DNA of 64,000 nucleotides, from positions 35,112,263 through 35,176,262 of the forward strand of contig OX457052.1 of the NCBI GenBank assembly GCA_949752735.1. The letters run 5' to 3'. The notes under the pieces are model-generated. The model saw only the letters and a program-made list of their open reading frames with translations. It was not told the DNA's origin and did not search any database. Position 1 is the stretch's first letter; every line of letters begins with the position of its first letter. The DNA is from Lumbricus terrestris (Eukaryota; Annelida; Clitellata; Crassiclitellata; Lumbricidae). This document shows positions 35,853 through 49,077 of this stretch, in pieces. The position numbers and the translations under genes are program-made.

Positions 35853-38229
35853 CTGCCGTCATAAGCAAGAACCACGTAACTGCAAATTTGGCCGTTTTGA
35901 GTTAGATGCAGATTCTGCATCTATTAATGGTCCTACACCTTGGAAAAAATTGAGAAACTCCTATCTCGATTCCATCACAGGGAACCAGCGTGTGTGAAAA
36001 CCACGTATCTGCAGAAACCGCATGGCATCATAAGCAAGAACCACGTATCTGCACTTACGTTGTTTTTGCTTAGTATGATAGGGCGTAATTCGCAGATACG
36101 TACTAAGCAAGAACCACGTATCTGCATTTGCGTTGGTTTTTGCCTAGTCTTAAATTTACATGGGATTGCTAACAGTAAAAGAGGTGTGTAAGAGACATCT
36201 CTGCAATAATCTTCCGTTTGAAATAATAATGCCTGATAACTGTACAGACTGGTTTCGCTGCTGTGCAAACTGGTTTTATCATTTGTAAACTTGTTTAGTA
36301 TGTCTTAAAATGTCACCTGAGTACAGATAACCGTATAAATTGGTTTTACAACTGTACAAACTGGTTTCATATCGTTTGAAATAATATCTGAAAACTAGAT
36401 AGACTAGCTTCACAGCTGTTTAAACTGGTTTCGTATCTTTAGAATGATGCCTGATACTGTAAAACCTAGTCTTACAGTTGTACAAACTGGTTTCAAATCT
36501 CTGCTAGCTGGTTTAGTATCTTTAAGAAATATCTGTTAGTTGTACAAACTGGTTTCGCAGCTGTACAAAAGTTTTTGTATCTTTTAAAATAATGTCTGTT
36601 GGCTGTACAAACTGACTTCGCAGTGTACAAACTGGTTTTATAGTTTGCAAACTGGTTTCGTGTCTCTTAAAATGTTGCCTGAGTACTGACTAAATTGGTT
36701 TTACAACTGTACAAATTGGTTTCATATCGTTTGAAATAATGTCTGATAACTAGATAGACTAGCTTCACAGTTGTTCAAACTGGTTTCGTATCTCTAGAAT
36801 GATGCCTGATACTGTAAAACCTTGTTCTACAGTTGTACAAACTGGTTTCACATCTCTGCAAGCTGGTTTAGTATCTTTAAGAAATATCTGTTAGTTGTGC
36901 AAACTGGTTTCGCAGCTGTACAAAAGTTTTTGTATCTTTTAAGATAATGTCTGTTGGCTGTACAAACTGATTTCGCACTGTACAAACTGGTTTTATAGTT
37001 TGCAAACTGGTTTCGTATCTTTTAATATGTTGCCTGAGAGCTGTACAAACTGGCCTCATAGCAGTACAACAGTACTGGTTTCATATCTTTCCAAATGATT
37101 TCTGATTGCTGTGCAAACTCTTTTAACAGCTGTATAGACTGGTTTCTTGTCTTTAGAATAATTATTTCTTATCTTTAGAATAATGCCTGATACCTGTACA
37201 AACTGGTTTTACAATCGTACAAACTTGTTTCACACAATGTGCAAACTGGATTTGTATCTTTTAAAATATTGTCGTATATCTGTACAAACTGGTTTTATAT
37301 TTTCACAAACTGGTTTCTCATCTTTAAAAATAATGCCTTATAGCTGTACAAACTGGTTTCGTTGCTGTAAAACTGGTTTTATAGTTGTGCAAACTGGTTT
37401 CGTATCTTCGGATTTGTTGTCTGAGGGATGTTCAAACTGGTTTCACAGAAATACAACTGGTTTCTTTTCTTTAGAATGATGCCTGATAGTTGCACAAACT
37501 GGTTTCATACTGCACAAACTGGTTTCATATCTTTAAAAATGATGCCCGATAGCTGGTGCAATCCGATTTTTGCAGCTGTACAAACTGGTTTGGTCTTTTA
37601 AAACTATCTCTAATAGTTGTGAAACTGGTTTCACGGTTGTACAAACTGGTCCCACGGATGCACAAGCTGGTTTTACATTATTTAAAATGCTTGATTGCTG
37701 AACAAACTGGTTTCACAGCTACAAAATCTGGTGTCCTATCTTTTAATATTATGTTCGGTGGCTGTACAAACTGGTTAACACCGTTGTACAGACTGGTGTC
37801 GTATATTTAAAATAATGCCTGATAGCTGTACAAACTGGTTTCACAACTGTGCAAACTGGTCTTACAGTTGTAAAACTGGTGTCGACTCTCTTAAAATAAT
37901 AATACCAGATTTATGAGTGCGTAAATTTCTGAATTGCTACACAATTATACACGATTTTATGCAGATACGTTGTTTTTGCCATTTATGGGTCACAATCGCC
38001 AGTATGTAATGCTAAGCAAGAACACACTAACTGACATTTTCCATATTTACGATCAAAAATATTTAAAATTATTTTTTCCATAAAAATGGTTGATTTTTTT
38101 CTACATTTATCAGTTTAAAGCAGAAAAGAATAGAAATATTTTTTCTACTTGGCAGAAAAGAATTTAGTCTTTTGCGTTTATCTCAGAACTAGGTTTTTGC
38201 AGATACGTGGTTCTTGCTTATGACGGCAG
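35853..38229. mobile_element. 2.4-kb TIR element with internal satellite
   Basis: Terminal inverted repeats of about 32 bp, CTGCCGTCATAAGCAAGAAC at the left and its complement at the right, with one mismatch. The target-site duplication is TGTA (35849-35852 and 38230-38233). The TIR motif GCAAGAACCACGTATCTGCA recurs inside the left end (36031, 36110). The core (about 36230-37890) is an imperfect satellite of GTACAAACTGGTTTC units spaced 15-60 bp with ATCTTTAAAATAATGCCTGA spacers. There is no transposase frame. The arrangement recalls tandem-repeat-bearing non-autonomous elements known in bivalves and other invertebrates, but I cannot assign a family. Confidence 0.85.
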
Positions 38230-38425
38230 TGTAGGGGTATGCTCGGTGCTTGGAGCCAAAAGGTTGCTGGTTCAAATCCAATTCAAGTCATCGCGTCGGG
38301 TCCCTGAGCAAGTCTCCTTCACACGCAATTGCTCATGCGCTTCGGCGTAAAACTCCGATTCAGTGTCCGCGCTGTATTCGGGAGTGCCTCTGAGTAGTAA
38401 GGAGCTATAGCAAGTGCTCATACAT
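38230..38425 (+). mobile_element. SINE-1 copy interrupted by the TIR element
   Basis: tRNA-like head GTGTAGGGGTATGCTCGGTG and B box GGTTCAAATCC, then CTCGG-type body, GCAATTGCTCATGCGC, CTGTATTCGGGAGTGCCTCTGAGTAG and GCTATAGCAAGTGC. The first bases of its head lie on the far side of the TIR element at 35846-35852. Confidence 0.75.
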
Positions 38426-39380
38426 GCACACTGCATAGTAGTAAATAATACCACACTAAAATTTTTATTATAACAACTCATGTGATATATTAATGCATAC
38501 AGCAACCAAAAACTGTTGTCATGCTGTCAAATTTTTCAATAACGGAGAACTTTCCCTCTTAAGATATTGGTTTATTGTTCCCAAAGACAGAAAAGAAAGA
38601 GGAGAAAAGAAAGTACAACAATTACACACTATGATCTACATATACTGAGAGGGGGAAAAATTGAGTCAAAGCTATTGGTTGTAGAGGATTAGTAGTATAT
38701 GGGAAACAATAGGAACCCCAGAAGGGAAGATCCCGCTAGGTAGGGGCCCTAGGTAAATGATTGTTCATAGCAAAGATGATGTGAAAGTGACGTATGTCAA
38801 GTGCAGTAGCATACGTGTGAGATGTAGGTATAGTTGAGTGTTAGTGGAGAATAAATTTGAGGCACAATGTAACATAAAGGAGCAAGAGGAGAAAAAGAAA
38901 AAGAAGAAACAAACAGTGTGCAAAATAGATAGGAAGCTATTATGCCTAATAAGGGAATCCGGCTTTACATTATGTAATTTTAGAGCAAAATAGACAATAT
39001 AAAATGTTGTAAACCACTAATGAAGGTGTATAAGCTGAAACTAAGAATATTGTTGTTTTCCACGTTAAAACTTAAACATCTCAAGGTTGTCAAAACCATT
39101 GACGCCAGACTAAAGGCGTTTCATTTAACAGCAATAAGAAAAAAAATACTTATATTTCAAAACGGATAAGTAGACTCTTAAAATGACTTTTAAAAGTAAA
39201 ATGATTCCAGAAAATTACTCCTTAATAATACTCGTTGTTCTATTAATAAATCGAACCACAGTCTCATGCGTCAATTAAACTGACGAATACGTATACGGAA
39301 GTTGGTTTCAAAACCTTCGATAGGTGATCGTTTGAGGTGCTTGAGAGCCATCGATATTTTCCGCTAGAATTCGTCGTAAA
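38426..39380. other. stretch without recognised gene
   Basis: AT-rich with A/G-rich patches (38590-38620, 38880-38915). Contains module 23. Confidence 0.4.
38971..39033 (-). promoter_or_regulatory. PSE-like box + TATA, module 23
   Basis: Box GAAGGTGTA at 39022-39030 followed by TAAG, TATA at 38998-39001, gap 20 nt. Confidence 0.4.
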
Positions 39381-39476
39381 GGATGGATGGATCCGTTATT
39401 ATGACCAGGGTCTATGACAACAGAGGTCGTTACCCTGGACAGAAATTTTCTCGGCATATTACAGCACTTGAGAGCT
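39381..39476 (-). mobile_element. SINE95, copy 3
   Basis: Reverse-oriented copy with GGATGGATGG (tail) at the left and ACAGCACTTGAGAGC at the right. Confidence 0.7.
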
Positions 39477-41290
<1,814 letters not shown>

Positions 41291-41394
41291 CTAATGTGAA
41301 CCCTTTCCTTCGACCCGTTTTCGGCGCTCTACATATTATTGTAGAGCCCTTTTATTTTTGATGTTTTTTGGGGGGGTGGGGGTTCAAAGTGAAT

Positions 41395-41589
41395 GTTTGA
41401 CCGTGTAACGAATTTAAACGGTCCCTCCTGCTTCCATGGCTTACAGAGGGTTAGCTCTTGCCAGAGGCCCTGTAGCAGAGGTATACTCTATTAAAGGCAA
41501 TAGAACTGACATGCACTGTTACAGTCAGTATTAATGCCTTAGAGCATAATAGTTTCACTTTGATCTTAGCCAAAAGGCCAAGAAGCGCT
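41395..41589 (-). ncRNA. U2-like snRNA gene with divergent body
   Basis: The first 34 nt (41589-41556, - strand) match the U2 snRNA 5' end: AGCGCTTCTTGGCCTTTTGG then CTAAGATCAAAGTG. In U2 this forms stem-loop I and the U6-pairing end. A TATATAAG starts exactly at -30 (41619) and the PSE-like box is centred near -55, so the promoter fits. After position 34 the sequence leaves U2: the branch-site-pairing GTAGTA and the usual Sm site are absent. Instead there is a long hairpin (arms 41540-41548 and 41482-41490, inner ACTGAC/GTCAGT) and a GACCGT/ACGGTC hairpin at 41399-41423. It may be a U2 5'-end fusion, a U2-derived RNA with another role, or a pseudogene with a neatly preserved promoter. The 3' end is a guess based on U2 length. 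Confidence 0.6.
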
Positions 41590-41652
41590 AATATTTCAAG
41601 TATTTCTTACGCTTATATAGGGTCGGTAGAACGCATCAAAAGAGTGTCTAAC
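41590..41652 (-). promoter_or_regulatory. PSE-like box + TATA of the U2-like gene, module 24
   Basis: In transcript sense: GTTAGACACTCTTTTGATGCG, 18-19 nt, TATATAAG, 22 nt, start at 41589. This one module sets the orientation of the whole family, because a known RNA 5' end lies where an snRNA promoter would put it. No other TATA or start-like element is near. Confidence 0.7.
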
Positions 41653-42084
41653 GAGATCATCATATCAGAGAGTGTTTAGAGAAATTTACGACAGCTAGAA
41701 ACTTTCCATTTGGCCTTATACGTCTATTGCAATTCTGCCGAATTACCGCGTTATATCTAAGCTATTTCTGGAGAACAAAGGACATGTTATATGAAAAAGT
41801 AGAATGTCCCCTATCTAATCTGTGTTAAATTTTACGCGATACTTGCGCCATTTTAAGCCTAGCGGCGGACTTTGAACGTCGTCCGTTGTCATTAGAAACC
41901 ATTATTATAATTTGCGGTTTCAATGACGAAAGCGTTGAATAATGACTCGTTTTAAGCAATTATGAATTGTATGATGTAAAATTGCGTGGGCCTTTCCAAG
42001 CGGAACTCGTTCAGTCACGCAGTCCTGTAGTAGGCTATGTTGTAGACCTACAATAGTAACAATAGGTTAGGCTATAATGTCAAC

Positions 42085-42400
42085 AAAATCTCCTTACTTC
42101 GATCTTCATCCATAAGAGCAACAACATGCCCAATCCACCTTAATCGTCTCTTTCCAATGATATGCCAATGATGTTTTCGATTTATTCTTTTCCGGTCTTC
42201 TCCCTTGTGATTTTGTTTGTTAGTTTGTCCCGATCCATGGCCTCCATGTAGATGCTACAATAAAGAATTGCTTTATTGAAAACTTCGGCCCGGATGTTTA
42301 ACGGCATTATGCTATCTGCTTAACTTGCTCCTTCAAACATCTTCGCGCGTTTTGGGTGGCGCGGAATCTGTCTATTTTCTCTTTCCTTGATGAGACCCTT
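42085..42400 (-). pseudogene. non-LTR reverse transcriptase C-terminal remnant
   Basis: On the - strand, GKRRLRWIGHVVALMDEDRSKE resembles the R-LRW-GHV--M block near the C-terminus of non-LTR retrotransposon proteins. Frames upstream are broken (RFRATQNARRCL). Confidence 0.4.
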
Positions 42401-42444
42401 TAATTTCGACAATATCACTCTTTAACCAAGAGTGATATTTTATT

Positions 42445-42735
42445 GTTATTTAACGACACTGCGTATTTTTAGTGGCGTAGACAAGGGGGTTTTGGGGGTT
42501 AAACCCCCACCATTGGCATAAGAAAAAGTTTTTTAAAAGGTTATTTATTCACGTAAATAAGAAGAAGAAAAAAAACAATTACTTGTAGTAACAATTGTTT
42601 TCCTTACTTTATTCCCTTTGTTACTTGATTCCCTTTCTATTTGCTGTAATACTGTTGGTGTCAGAAAGGGCATCCGACCAGGCAAAAAAACTTCATAAAT
42701 TCCTGACTACGCCACTGCATATTTGACAAAGATGT
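42445..42735. mobile_element. hAT-like MITE inside an E100 remnant
   Basis: Inverted ends AGTGGCGTAG (42471) and CTACGCCACT (to 42717), the common hAT-type terminus. The flanks GCGTATTT and GCATATTT look like an 8-bp target duplication with one change. The left flank is TTTAACGACACTGCG, the end of an E100 element. The interior (about 240 bp) has a GGGGGTTAAACCCCC palindrome and no transposase. Confidence 0.6.
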
Positions 42736-42783
42736 TTAGAGTTGTTTTCTATCTTTATTCACCATTAAGCTTTATGGTCTGCT

Positions 42784-42845
42784 TCAACACCTTTAAAACA
42801 CTCGTTATTGTTGCTATAGAATTGAAAGATAAACAAACTTCATTC
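42784..42845 (+). promoter_or_regulatory. PSE-like box + TATA, module 25
   Basis: Inverted box AACACCTTT at 42786-42794 (CACCTTTAAAAC), TATAG at 42815-42819, gap 20 nt. The words GTTGCTATAG are shared with modules 6 and 7. E100 copy B lies about 340 bp downstream in the same orientation. Confidence 0.5.
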
Positions 42846-43179
42846 GACGAAAGAAAATTATTTAGACCGATTATAAAAACCTTCTCCTTTCCACTGCAAC
42901 AGAATTAAAACTAGAATATACAATGTAAATCATCTGTGACGAGAGATTCCCGTTTCTCACCTTCCACTCCAATGTCCGCGTCGACCATGATATCACGCTC
43001 ACCTTTTCTGAACACATTGCCAACCTAACTCGCGCTTTCTACAGTGTGAAGGTAAGTGTATATACTTGGTGTTAATTTGGTCAACACATTAGTTCACTGC
43101 GAAGATTTGTATAGCGCCTCTTCAGGTCACTGCTCGAGAGTTACGACCAATATAACGTCGGTTGAAAAGGACAATTTAA

Positions 43180-43278
43180 TAACTCCGCCACTGGTTGTTC
43201 TCTGCCAGTGCCAGTCCCATGCCTGAACAAAGGAGGAGGGCGACACTAATCATCTTTGATACGGCAGTGTCGTTAAAC
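43180..43278 (+). ncRNA. E100 element, copy B
   Basis: Best-preserved copy in transcript sense: AACTCCGCCACTGGTTG, CTGCCAGTGCCAGTCCCATG, AAAGGAGGAGGGCGACAC, AGTGTCGTTAAAC. Two potential stems, CACTGG/CCAGTG and CGACAC/GTGTCG, are both perfect. Confidence 0.45.
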
Positions 43279-43819
43279 ATGTAACAAGGGGACGATTTAA
43301 GGTTGCGATAAAAGAAGCATCTGTGAAAACCTAAGCATGACGAGCATTATAGACAATGTAAGCCCATTCCATACCATGGAGACAAATAGTTATTACACAT
43401 TATTAATTACACTTGTGCATCGTGTTTTTGTGCGTTCGTGTATTTATGTACGCGTGTGCGTAAGCATGCATTCATGCATGCATGTATGCTTGCGTGTGTG
43501 TGTCTGTGGGTGTGGGTGTTTGAACGGAATGCATTTCCAGTTTTTAGCTTTCACTCCAAACCTCCACTACTGTGTCGGTCTCGGAATGAGTCTGTTGTGT
43601 TGTTTGACTCGGGTCTGTTTAAAAATAAGTTAGCCCCTCCCACTTCTGGCTTGGCCGATCAGGAGCGTTCCAACACTTAGGCCATTAGTGTTAAGTTACC
43701 GAACCTGTTGTAGCCGACCTGCGTGTCGTGCGAAGCTGGTCGTATTTCGTATAACCTTGTACCTGTAATCGTTCTGCGGTGTGTCAGATTGAATTTGAAT
43801 AAACGAATATTATTAAGTC

Positions 43820-44480
43820 ACCTAGTGGAGGGGTTGGCGAATCTCTACCGCCATGGGGGCCATGGTGGGGCGAAACCACCCAAAAAATTCGGTAAGACGC
43901 AGCTATTGATCTACCAGACAGATGTCCATCACAAACATCCAGTGGAGGAGTTGACGAATCTCTCCAACCATGAGGACCAGAGTGGAGGGTGCAAAAAACA
44001 AACAAAAAATTCAATATCAATTCCGTCGCCGTAGTTTCACAGCTATTCACCTGAAACGTTGCAGCTAGACCGAATGCTGCCGGGGTCACCTCGCCCCAAC
44101 CCGACACACACCTCGCCCCACAGCGGCCGTGTGGGGAGGGTATTGTTTGGAGGATTTCCAGTAAAACGCAACTATTGATCTGAAACTTTCTACCTAGACA
44201 GAAGACCATCGAGGCCACATAGTGGAAGGGTTGGTTAATCTCTCCCGCCACGGGGGCCAGGGTGGGGGAAGAAAACCCTCATTTTCCCTGTTTTACCGGG
44301 ATGTATTTCCACATTTTTACCTGTTCACTCCTAACCCTCAATACTGTGTCGGTTTCGGCATGGCACACCCTGTGGGGTGTTTAGCGAATCTATACCACCA
44401 TGAGGGCCATGGGGCGGGGGAAACCCTAATTTTCGCCTTTTCACTTTCATGCACTTCCACGTTTTTTTAAAGGTTTTCTC
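43820..44480 (+). repeat. dispersed repeat R2, tandem copies
   Basis: Three to four imperfect copies of a block with GTGGAGGGGTTGGCGAATCT and CCATGGGGGCCATGGTGGGG (43823, 43943, 44217, 44375), separated by CAGCTATTGATCT-type words. The sequence from 43905 to 44100 matches 17452-17670 in reverse. Confidence 0.6.
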
Positions 44481-45689
44481 TATAAACCTTCACTACTGTG
44501 TCGGGGTGGGGTTGAGTGGAATGGGAAGAGTGGGGTGGGGGTAAAATGGGGAAGAGATGGGTGTTGTGAGGGTGGAGGGGCGGAGAAGGGTTGGGTGGGC
44601 TAAGGTGGGGTGGGGTGGAACTGGATTGGGTGGCATGGTGTGGGCCTGGGTTGGGGTGGCCCGGGGTGGGGTGGACTGGGGAGCGGGCGGTTGGGAAACC
44701 GGCAGTGAGGGTGGGGAAGTAAGGAATTGGCCGGGAGCGGAGCGAATCCTCAGGGCCGTAGCAACAAAGAGTGTGGCCCCCTCAAATATATGTTCGGGGC
44801 GGTGGGACCCCGTACAATTTAAACACTGGATTGGGGTATTGTTAAGAAACGAAGCAGATCACGTAGCAAATAATAAGATTTAATCAGATTAATCGCGTGA
44901 TAATTCAGAACATAAAACTGGCCATCTTCCTGTCTTTACAGTTCGGCAAAGTCGGCACGAGAGAAAGAGGACCCAAGACTACTTAACTTTAGACTAAACA
45001 CAGTCGTTATATAGCGCTAGTTTTTATGTAGTTCAACAGTATGTAGTATGTATTTTTTGTATCTGCGCATGCATTTAATGTGCGTATGGATATGCCTATG
45101 GATAACGTGAACCATTGTTTATTCCATAGTGAAGAGGGTTTTCATGTGACTTGGTCCTTTTCGCTAACGGTGTCTGACGGCTGTAATGGACGAATGGCCC
45201 CAGAGGCAAATACAGCGGGTCTCACCCGGTCAGGTCAATGGACGAACTGTTGTAGGGACGGAAGGATGGATAGACGGGTGGAAGGATTGCTGGTGAAGGA
45301 CGACTGGGTAGATGGGGGTACGGAAGGAATTGGTTGAGGATTGGGTGGAAAGATGGGTGTATGGATGGACTGGAGGAAGGATAAACGGAGGTGAAATGGG
45401 ATCGGAGCATTGTATCGAGGAACGGACGTATGGACTAAAGTCACTATGGGATGAAAGGACGGGATAACAAAGTATTGGGCAGATGGATGGGGTAACTAAG
45501 GACGAAAAAATGACAGAAAGACTAAAGAATGGACCATAGGACTGAAGAGTGGACTAAGGTTAGGAAGGACTTACTAAGGTTTAATTGAGCAGATAAATGT
45601 ACAAAAGAGCGGATTTCAAGACGGAAGGATGGATTAGGGACTACAGAAAGTATACAATGTCATGGTATCGTTAAGAGTGAATCGGTCTC
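44481..45689. other. G-rich tract and unrecognised sequence
   Basis: 44500-44730 is a GGGTGGGG-rich strand with G-quadruplex potential. 45230-45640 is a degenerate (GGAT/GGAC)n-like region. No gene seen. Confidence 0.5.
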
Positions 45690-46140
45690 TTGCTGAATTG
45701 GTCGTTAGATGTTCACTCATTCATTCACTCATGCATTCATTCATTCGTTTTGAGAATCTATAAAGCGCCTCTCCCTGAAACCTACTCAGAGGCGTTCCCA
45801 GCCAAGCCACAGCTAAAACACTAGGATTTGATCCACTTCTAAAAAGCAGGTGAATTTAGCATAGGCATAAATCGCATGGTTAGTGCACGTGGGAGGCCAT
45901 TCCAGATTGTGAACACACAACAGAAAAGAAATGCCGACTGCTTCAAGTGTAGAAGACGACAACTGAGTCTATAAGTCTGTCTGTCTCGGACTGTCATTCT
46001 ATTTATGTACTGAGGGGAGGATGGAGGAAGAGGGAGAGACGGAGGAAGGCGGGAGGAGCCTTCAAAAGGTTCTTGCAGGGCGCTATGCATGACTTGGTGA
46101 CGAACGTATTCCTACAGTTGACGAAAAGCCTCGTCTCGCA
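45690..46140 (-). pseudogene. non-LTR LINE 3' end
   Basis: The - strand encodes YRLSCRLLHLKQSAF and FTIWNGLPRAL, then the 3' hairpin AACGCCTCTGAGTAGG/GAGAGGCGCTTTATAG at 45800-45755 and an (AATG)n tail at 45740-45715. Confidence 0.6.
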
Positions 46141-46753
46141 TTATACGTCGCAATATTATTGCAAATGTTTATTGGGGTGGTCGGAACGGTAAATATTTAA
46201 AGAATTAATTATAGGACAATTTCTGGTTTAACGCTACTCCATGAACATTGGTTGTCAGCGAGGGTTTATCTAGCTCCTTTAAATTCTTCGAACCCATGAA
46301 TTCGAAACGCCTGGTCCTGAATAGGGGAGCGTGAGGCAATCACGTTCCGTGGATTAGAGATATCCCAGTTGACGAATCGATCGATAGATTCGAACGGACG
46401 GACGTTCAATTGGGCCTTGACGCATCGTCGTTCCATATCAGCCCCTCTTCCCCCGTTTCTATATTCGTCACATCATGCGTCCATACCACCACAACTCCTC
46501 TCCCCTATTTCTGTCTTGGACACGTCGTGCTTTCGTCCGATCTCGCTCCCTCTTCCCCTATTTCTATCTTCCGTGGTTCAGTGACTCTGCTTCTCTGGTC
46601 CACGTGGGCGAGATTGGTCTGCGTTCTCATCAATTATGCATGCGCTGCTATTAAACAACCTTCCAGTCCAGTGCTCAATATTTATACGCATCGGGTGTGT
46701 GATGTTTGTGTAGCGTCAGCGAAACCTTAGAGGAGAGCGTGGCGGATTATTTG
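46141..46753. other. stretch without recognised gene
   Basis: Unique sequence; CCTATTTCTATCTTC-like words at 46455, 46505 and 46557 are locally repeated. Confidence 0.35.
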
Positions 46754-46816
46754 TAAGACACCTCTGAATCGTTATCAACCAATGGTATATATAAAAAAAG
46801 CGACAATTATAATTAA
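46754..46816 (+). promoter_or_regulatory. PSE-like box + TATA, module 26
   Basis: AAGACACCTCTGAA at 46755-46768, TATATATAA at 46786-46794, gap 20 nt. Predicted rightward start near 46816. Confidence 0.45.
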
Positions 46817-47435
46817 CTATTATGACCTTCCCTCCATTTAGTTGCCATGCGTGGAAGAAGTAGGCCTAGTTGCTTCAAACTACAACTTGTCTGTCTTAAG
46901 ACCTTTGACCCCTTGTTTTAGAAATACCTTGGAAACCTGTCGACAGTAACTGTTGCTGCAAAATAAATGGCGCGATCAATATAATAATAATAAATAATAA
47001 TAATAAAATAATTATTAAAACGACGTCTTTCAATCAAATATAAAACGATGCTGCTAAACAAACTAAAAATTAAATCCTGATTCCCCTCTGTAACGCTGAA
47101 AGTGTGAGTTCGATCCCTTGTCTCCCTGGAGGGCTACAGTGTGTACAGTGTGTAGTGATATCGTGCAAAAACCCTCAGTTAAAATTGCACAGCTTCATCG
47201 ATACTCTGTGTAATGATAGAGTGAAAAATAATCTAATGCTAGCTTGGGAAGAGAAGCAATTTCAAACGCAGCTCTATATTTCAATGTAAAAATCCAAGTG
47301 ACGTCAAAGATAAGGCGACAAAGCTGGTTCATATGGGTCCAATGCAATCTATAGTCTGAATACGACATCTACAATCTAGTGTCATGCTGATACGCCATTA
47401 AAATGTAGAACTAATTTCTCCCTATTGATTTGTGA
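46817..47435. other. stretch without recognised gene
   Basis: Contains an (AAT)n-like patch at 46980-47015. No gene seen. Confidence 0.35.
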
Positions 47436-47650
47436 AGCGCGGTGGTGTAGTGGGCATGTTCGTTGCATTGCAGCCGAAAGTTTAAAGGTTCGAATCTGCA
47501 AAAAGCCGTCTTTCAAGAGACCTTGTGCAAGTCCTTCACTCGCAATTGCTCAAGCGCTTTGGTGTGAAACTCCGATTCAGAGTCCGCGGTGTAGTCGGGA
47601 GCGCTTCTGAGTGGTAGCCTTGATGGGCGCTATAACAAGTGCATGCACAC
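47436..47650 (+). mobile_element. tRNA-derived SINE-1
   Basis: Head with A box GGTGTAGTGGG and B box GGTTCGAATCT, body CAAGTCCTTCACTCGCAATT, and tail GGGAGCGCTTCTGAGTGG...GGGCGCTATAACAAGTGC. A nearly complete copy on the + strand. Confidence 0.8.
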
Positions 47651-47682
47651 ATTGATGTCTGGTCCTGTTAGAGCGCTCGTGT

Positions 47683-47746
47683 TCAACACCTTTCAAATAT
47701 TGTCAACCCATACTTTATAGGAATGAAGCCTGCTAATATAATAAAT
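47683..47746 (+). promoter_or_regulatory. PSE-like box + TATA, module 27
   Basis: Inverted box AACACCTTT at 47685-47693, TATA at 47716-47719, gap 22 nt. It sits 35 bp behind a SINE-1 end. Confidence 0.4.
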
Positions 47747-47904
47747 TCTGTTCGTTTTTAGACTGGCACAATTCGTACAAGAAGCTTTTGTAATAACAAT
47801 ATTTTCTTGATTGGAACAATCCGGTTGACAGACCGCAACCGGTTATAGTATAGTATACGCTGATGCAATTGAAACAATTCAAAAGAACGCAAATTGCAGA
47901 AGAC

Positions 47905-48090
47905 ATAAATATTAACTACTAACCGTACAGACTACCTGCAAAGCACTTTGCTAATAGTGACCTACATAGCACTCCGCCCGTTACCTCTCGCTCTCTACGC
48001 CAGCGTGTTATCCAATGCAATACCATTCCCCCAAGTGATGGCTCGCTCTTTGACTTCTAATGCAGACTCAAGACTTTTTCTTGCTTTCGT
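47905..48090 (-). mobile_element. tRNA-derived SINE-2, copy 2
   Basis: Same block order as 4480-4722 (CGTTACCTCTCGCTCTCTACG, CCAGCGTGTTATCCAATGC), with B-box loss by deletion. Confidence 0.45.
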
Positions 48091-48419
48091 AGTTACACGA
48101 TTTAACTATATTGCAGCGCCACATAATTACGGACTTCCGGCCCGTCGGGTAGAGCATATATAGCCTATTATACCTAAATAAAGTCGTGCCTTTAGTAGCA
48201 ATGTCTCTGAGTAGAAGTGGGATGTACTTCACGGGCTCTCTTGCGTACTGCGCATTGTCTGCGAATTTCTGTTTTGGTCCGCCGCTGTTTTGAAGATCTG
48301 GGCCTTGCATTGTTGCAGGATCTCTGCTGCTCCACCACGTTCATCCAGTATCCCTGCTCTCTCTCCACACAGCTGCACAAGCGCAACACATTGCTCCACG
48401 ATTGCTGACTGCAATCAAG

Positions 48420-48625
48420 CAGCGCCACGACTTCATCGTGATTGGCCCGCGACCTGGAATGGGCTCCATACTACCATTCGTCATGTTGGTATATCCTGTC
48501 TCAGCTGTTCTCTAAATATAATATTCAACCGCGTGTGTACGGGGAGCACAAATGAGTAGGCAACCATGAATCAGCGCTGTATAAAATTGCTGTAAAAAAA
48601 ACCCGAATAAATAAATAAATAAATA
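48420..48625 (+). pseudogene. probable LINE 3' end with (AATA)n tail
   Basis: GCGCTGTATAAAATTGCTGT followed by (AATA)n at 48604-48630. Upstream, PATWNGLHTTIRHV resembles the WN-LP--IR block of LINE C-termini. Confidence 0.35.
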
Positions 48626-49015
48626 AATTCAGTTTAAAACCACTTTTTGCAGCCATTTTGTTCCCGTTACACCAGCATATGTTATGCTCCAATAAAAAAA
48701 ACGTTTTATTACACACATTTGTAGCCATGATGAAAGCAAAATTCTATAATTGAGAAGATTGTGGGCGGGGGTGTGTGTGCGTCACAAGGTTTTACAAAAC
48801 CCAGATACGCGCTGGAGATGGTAAGTACCTTCTCTGCAGTTTCCAATGCCTTAATGAAGAGTCTATTGATTAGCGAAAAACCATTTACATCAGCCTTATT
48901 ATTTACAACAATGGTATTGCAAAGCAACAGCATTTGTAGGATAATAGTTTCCGTGAAAAGACACTGATTACAAAGACGATAAACGACCCTCTTCTGATAA
49001 ACGACATAGAGAACA

Positions 49016-49077
49016 CTAATTAAAAAGTGTTATGCAAACTTGTATAACGTGAGAGAAATTGTTTTAAAGGTGTCTAA
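49016..49077 (-). promoter_or_regulatory. PSE-like box + TATA, module 28
   Basis: Consensus box TTTTAAAGGTGTCTAATG (exact core 49066-49074), TATA at 49043-49046, gap 19 nt. Predicted leftward RNA starts near 49016 and meets TTTT at about 48957-48960, about 60 nt later. Confidence 0.5.

Noticed and set aside
36176..36193. Further box-like matches at 36180, 50385, 51438 and 56012 (AAAGAGGTGTG and similar)
   Set aside because: They deviate at GTC and lack a convincing TATA at 17-24 nt, so they were left out of the module list.
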